The position numbers and the translations under genes are program-made. 22,425 bases of DNA, from contig CAYNRH010000008.1 of assembly GCA_964399605.1 (NCBI GenBank), forward strand, positions 1-22,425. The letters run 5' to 3'. The notes below the pieces were generated by a model. It searched no databases. It was not told the DNA's origin and saw only the letters and a list, made by a program, of their open reading frames with translations. Positions 20,480 to 22,425 of the stretch are shown piece after piece. Position 1 is the first letter of the stretch. Every line of letters starts with the position of its first letter. The DNA is from JAGGZI01 sp964399605 (GTDB taxonomy: Archaea > Aenigmatarchaeota > Aenigmatarchaeia > PWEA01 > JAGHBM01).

Positions 20480-22162
20480 TTATTTTCTTTCTTCTATCTC
20501 TTTTTTAATTGATTCAATGAATTCATTCTTTTTAACGCCGAATTTTATTTTTCCGTTCTGCCTTACTGCCAGTGTTTTTGTTTCTTCTTCCTTGTCGCCA
20601 ATAACAATTATATACGGTATTTTCTGCATCTCGGCGTCTCTTACCCGCCCCTGTATGGGTCCGGTTTCAATATCAATTTCGGCTCTTATCCCTTCTTTTT
20701 TCAGTTCATCAAAAAGTTTTTTTGAGGAGTCTATGTTTCTCTCTGTGAATGATATAATCTTAACCTGAACAGGGGCAAGCCACGTTGGCAGGTGTCCATT
20801 GGTGTGTTCAAGCAATATTCCAATGAACCTCTCCACAGAACCGTATATGACCCTGTGGATGGTTACAGGCCTGTGCTCCTTATTGTCTTTTCCAGTGTAT
20901 TTTAAGTCAAATCTTTCCGGAAGTGAGAAATCCAGCTGGATGGTTGCGCATTGCCATGTTCTTCCTAAGCTATCTTTAACATGAAAATCTATTTTAGGGC
21001 CATAAAAAGCTCCGTCGCCCTTGTTGATTTTGTATTTCATTTTCATTTTCTTGAGGACCTTTTCAAGAATTTCTTCTGACGTGTCCCATGTTTTTTCGTC
21101 TCCTATTCTTTTTTCCGGCCTCGTTGACAATTCAACATGGTATGGAAGATTAAACTTTTTGTAGAATTTGTCTATTAAATTCATTATTCTAACTATTTCC
21201 GATTCTAACTGCTCTTCCGTACAGAAAATATGTGCATCATCCTGAGTTAATTTTATTACTCTGAATAGACCTCCAAGAACACCGGAAAGTTCCTGCCTGT
21301 GTACAATACCAAGCTCACCCATTCTTAATGGAAGGTCTTTGTATGACCTTGGCTTGTTTCTATAAACCAGCATACCTCCCGGGCAGTTCATTGGCTTTAT
21401 TGCAAGTTCTCTCCCTTCATATTCAGTTAAAAACATGTTATCCTTGAATTTTTCCCAGTGGCCAGAAATCTGCCACAGTTTTTTGTCAAGTATCTGAGGA
21501 GTTGATATTTCCTTATATCCAGCTTTTTCATGTTCCTCTCTCCAGAATTTGACAAGCTCTTTGAATATCACGTATCCTTTGTCGTGCCAAAACACCATTC
21601 CAGGGGCAGTTTCATTGAACGAAAATAAATCCATTTCCTGCCCAAGTATTCTGTGGTCGTTGTCTTTAAGCTTTTCCCTCATTAGCTTTATTTTTGATAT
21701 TTCTCTGAGGAGTTTTTTGTAGTCAACCTTTTCCTTGCTTTTGCCTTCAGGCAGTATTTCTCTACTCAGCTCGGCCAGCGGATGGCCCTTCACCTTTATC
21801 TCAAAGCTCTTGTACCATCCGAATGGCGCTTTCTTGGTTTTGTGTTTTTTCTTAAGTTTTTCGTAAATGCTGTTTATAACTTCTTGTGCTACCGCAGGAG
21901 AGCCGGGTTTTTTTGTCAGGTGGACATAAGGGTAAATTAGAATTTCCTTTGCCTTTACCTGGTCGTATACGTCTTCTATTTCCTTGACAGAATTCTTTAT
22001 AACATCTTCAGGGTTTTCCTCATCAATTTTTTCAACTGCTGAAAAAACCACCAGAGTTTCTTTGCTTTCCAGCAATTTCTTTTCTATCTCTTCAGCATCC
22101 TTTATTGCTTTCTTTGTCGGCTCAACTTTTATGTAGTCTGAATGCAGGCACAATATCTTCAT
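20480..22162 (-). CDS. thrS: Threonyl-tRNA synthetase, archaeal type
   Basis: Attaches threonine to tRNA-Thr. The 560 residues start with the archaeal N-terminal editing domain (about 1-140; KILCLHSDYIKVEP, then YPYVHLTKKPGSP, GHPLAELSRE), a D-aminoacyl-tRNA deacylase-like fold that removes mischarged serine. The class II catalytic core follows: SFNETAPGMVFWHDKG (181-196), MNCPGGM (258-264), motif 2 RMGELGIVHRQELSG (280-294), GDGAFYGPKIDFH (382-394), and motif 3 HRVIYGSVERFIGILLEH (436-453). The zinc ligands Cys260, His311 and His436 are present. The anticodon-binding domain occupies 460-560. Slightly shorter than many archaeal forms (~600-620) without a missing motif. An A/T box about 30 bp upstream suggests a leaderless mRNA. 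Confidence 0.96.
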   Translation of the reverse strand: MKILCLHSDYIKVEPTKKAIKDAEEIEKKLLESKETLVVFSAVEKIDEENPEDVIKNSVKEIEDVYDQVKAKEILIYPYVHLTKKPGSPAVAQEVINSIYEKLKKKHKTKKAPFGWYKSFEIKVKGHPLAELSREILPEGKSKEKVDYKKLLREISKIKLMREKLKDNDHRILGQEMDLFSFNETAPGMVFWHDKGYVIFKELVKFWREEHEKAGYKEISTPQILDKKLWQISGHWEKFKDNMFLTEYEGRELAIKPMNCPGGMLVYRNKPRSYKDLPLRMGELGIVHRQELSGVLGGLFRVIKLTQDDAHIFCTEEQLESEIVRIMNLIDKFYKKFNLPYHVELSTRPEKRIGDEKTWDTSEEILEKVLKKMKMKYKINKGDGAFYGPKIDFHVKDSLGRTWQCATIQLDFSLPERFDLKYTGKDNKEHRPVTIHRVIYGSVERFIGILLEHTNGHLPTWLAPVQVKIISFTERNIDSSKKLFDELKKEGIRAEIDIETGPIQGRVRDAEMQKIPYIIVIGDKEEETKTLAVRQNGKIKFGVKKNEFIESIKKEIEERK

Positions 22163-22240
22163 AATATCACTTATATTAAATAGTTTAATAAATATTTAAT
22201 AAACTTTTAAAAGACTTAACCAAAAAATAATATAACAAAT
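22163..22240. promoter_or_regulatory. Divergent A/T-rich promoter region of thrS and the downstream RNA
   Basis: A box such as AAATATTTAATAA (about 22187-22199) suits thrS at 22162, and CTTTTAAAAG (about 22204-22213) lies about 32 bp before the tRNA-like sequence at 22241. The stretch CTTAACCAAAAA (22215-22226) recurs at 22345-22356 ahead of tRNA-Gln. Confidence 0.45.
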
Positions 22241-22320
22241 AGCCCCGTAGTCGTAGGAAACTTTTCGGTGATGAGCGGCAATATACAACACAATTTTGTT
22301 ACCTCTCCCAAAAGTTTCAT
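22241..22320 (+). ncRNA. Possible structured RNA sharing its 5' end with tRNA-Gln
   Basis: The first 12 nt (AGCCCCGTAGTC, 22241-22252) equal the first 12 nt of the tRNA-Gln gene 133 bp downstream, and the upstream promoter region is also similar. It then diverges. GAAACTTTT (22257-22265) pairs perfectly with AAAAGTTTC (22310-22318), and GGTGA (22267-22271) can pair with TTACC (22299-22303) inside. GTGATGA (22268-22274) matches a box C/kink-turn consensus, but no CTGA box D is present anywhere up to 22373. It has no anticodon arm, T arm or matching acceptor strand, so it is not a tRNA. It may be a real RNA or a decayed duplicate; class unknown. Confidence 0.4.
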
Positions 22321-22325
22321 CAAAA

Positions 22326-22348
22326 TAAGCTTTTTAAGAAAAAGCTTA
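22326..22348 (+). promoter_or_regulatory. Perfect 10-bp hairpin overlapping the tRNA-Gln promoter
   Basis: TAAGCTTTTT (22326-22335), 3-nt loop AAG, AAAAAGCTTA (22339-22348). It may end the preceding RNA, but the A/T-rich core also sits about 35 bp before tRNA-Gln, where its TATA box should be. Confidence 0.45.
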
Positions 22349-22373
22349 ACCAAAAATAAAAAGTGTGAACAAT

Positions 22374-22425
22374 AGCCCCGTAGTCTAGTGGCCAAGGATG
22401 TCGGGCTTTGGTTTTGATACTAAAG
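22374..22425 (+). tRNA. trnQ: tRNA-Gln (anticodon TTG), 5' part, probable intron, cut by window end
   Basis: AGCCCCG (22374-22380) is the acceptor strand, T8-A9 follow, the D arm is GTCT/GGAT (22383-22386 and 22396-22399) with the GG of the D loop at 22390-22391, and TCGGG (22401-22405) is the 5' anticodon strand. The loop begins C-T, then TTG (22408-22410), which reads glutamine, and G37 (22411). The complementary CCCGA does not follow. Instead CTTT (22406-22409) can pair with AAAG (22422-22425), leaving a 3-nt bulge GGT that would be cut after its second base, exactly position 37/38, as for archaeal introns. The 3' half lies beyond the window. Confidence 0.85.

Noticed and set aside
22163..22240. 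A T-box-like leader controlling thrS
   Set aside because: The nearby foldable RNA is on the opposite strand and thrS appears leaderless, with its A/T box about 30 bp from the ATG.
22241..22320. A second tRNA-Gln gene
   Set aside because: Only the first 12 nt match. There is no D-arm partner, anticodon arm, T loop or complementary acceptor strand before the next tRNA.
22241..22320. A canonical C/D-box guide RNA
   Set aside because: GTGATGA fits box C, but no CTGA box D or second C'/D' pair is present on this strand.
1..22425. Insertion sequences, integrases or prophage genes
   Set aside because: No transposase, integrase or phage structural protein is encoded, and no long terminal inverted repeats were noticed. 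The tRNA-Gln 5' duplication alone does not show an integrated element.

Overview
This window is archaeal chromosome, AT-rich and gene-dense. The evidence is an archaeal-type threonyl-tRNA synthetase with the archaeal N-terminal editing domain, an ATP-dependent DNA ligase, TrmB-type and DUF134 regulators, TATA/BRE promoters that sit 25-35 bp before start codons (implying many leaderless mRNAs), and a tRNA-Gln whose anticodon loop runs into a probable bulge-helix-bulge intron. Compact spacing, convergent genes with overlapping 3' ends and a shortened SMC would suit a DPANN-type lineage, but the sequence alone does not settle the lineage.

Region 1 (1-5729): the C-terminal end of a surface/pilin-like beta-domain protein, then an SMC ATPase on the minus strand with coiled-coil arms about half the usual length. 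The DNA just past its stop codon holds extra copies of its 3' end. Next come a GNAT acetyltransferase, an alkaline-phosphatase-superfamily hydrolase, a two-helix DUF4405 membrane protein and a nitroreductase.

Region 2 (5770-10528): ATP-dependent DNA ligase, a TrmB-like regulator, a COG2426 small membrane protein, a PLP aminotransferase and an MgtC/SapB membrane protein.

Region 3 (10570-12665): a tightly coupled operon with a strong promoter, an array of TATTC-type motifs and a structured leader. It encodes a DUF5320 Gly/Arg-rich protein, two half-size permeases, a NifX/NifB-like protein and a DUF134 regulator with a Cys-rich tail. Function is not known; a role in metal, Fe-S or sulfur handling is a reasonable guess.

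Region 4 (12666-16182): anaerobic ribonucleotide reductase NrdD, its activase NrdG and a family-4 uracil-DNA glycosylase, in one operon whose promoter carries two copies of an 11-bp element flanking the TATA box. This points to anaerobic metabolism.

Region 5 (16171-20449): a membrane-anchored winged-helix regulator with an outward Cys-Gly-Cys, divergent from an extracytoplasmic thioredoxin-like protein and CcdA, with a palindromic operator between them. A ZIP metal transporter, a DUF123 (GIY-YIG-like) protein and a secreted phospholipase-D-like protein follow. I consider the regulator/thioredoxin/CcdA module the best candidate for an undescribed system: an archaeal transmembrane redox sensor controlling an exported thiol relay.

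Region 6 (20480-22425): thrS on the minus strand, then a stretch in which the promoter and first 12 nt of tRNA-Gln are duplicated ahead of a foldable RNA of unknown type, then the 5' part of tRNA-Gln itself, cut by the window end.
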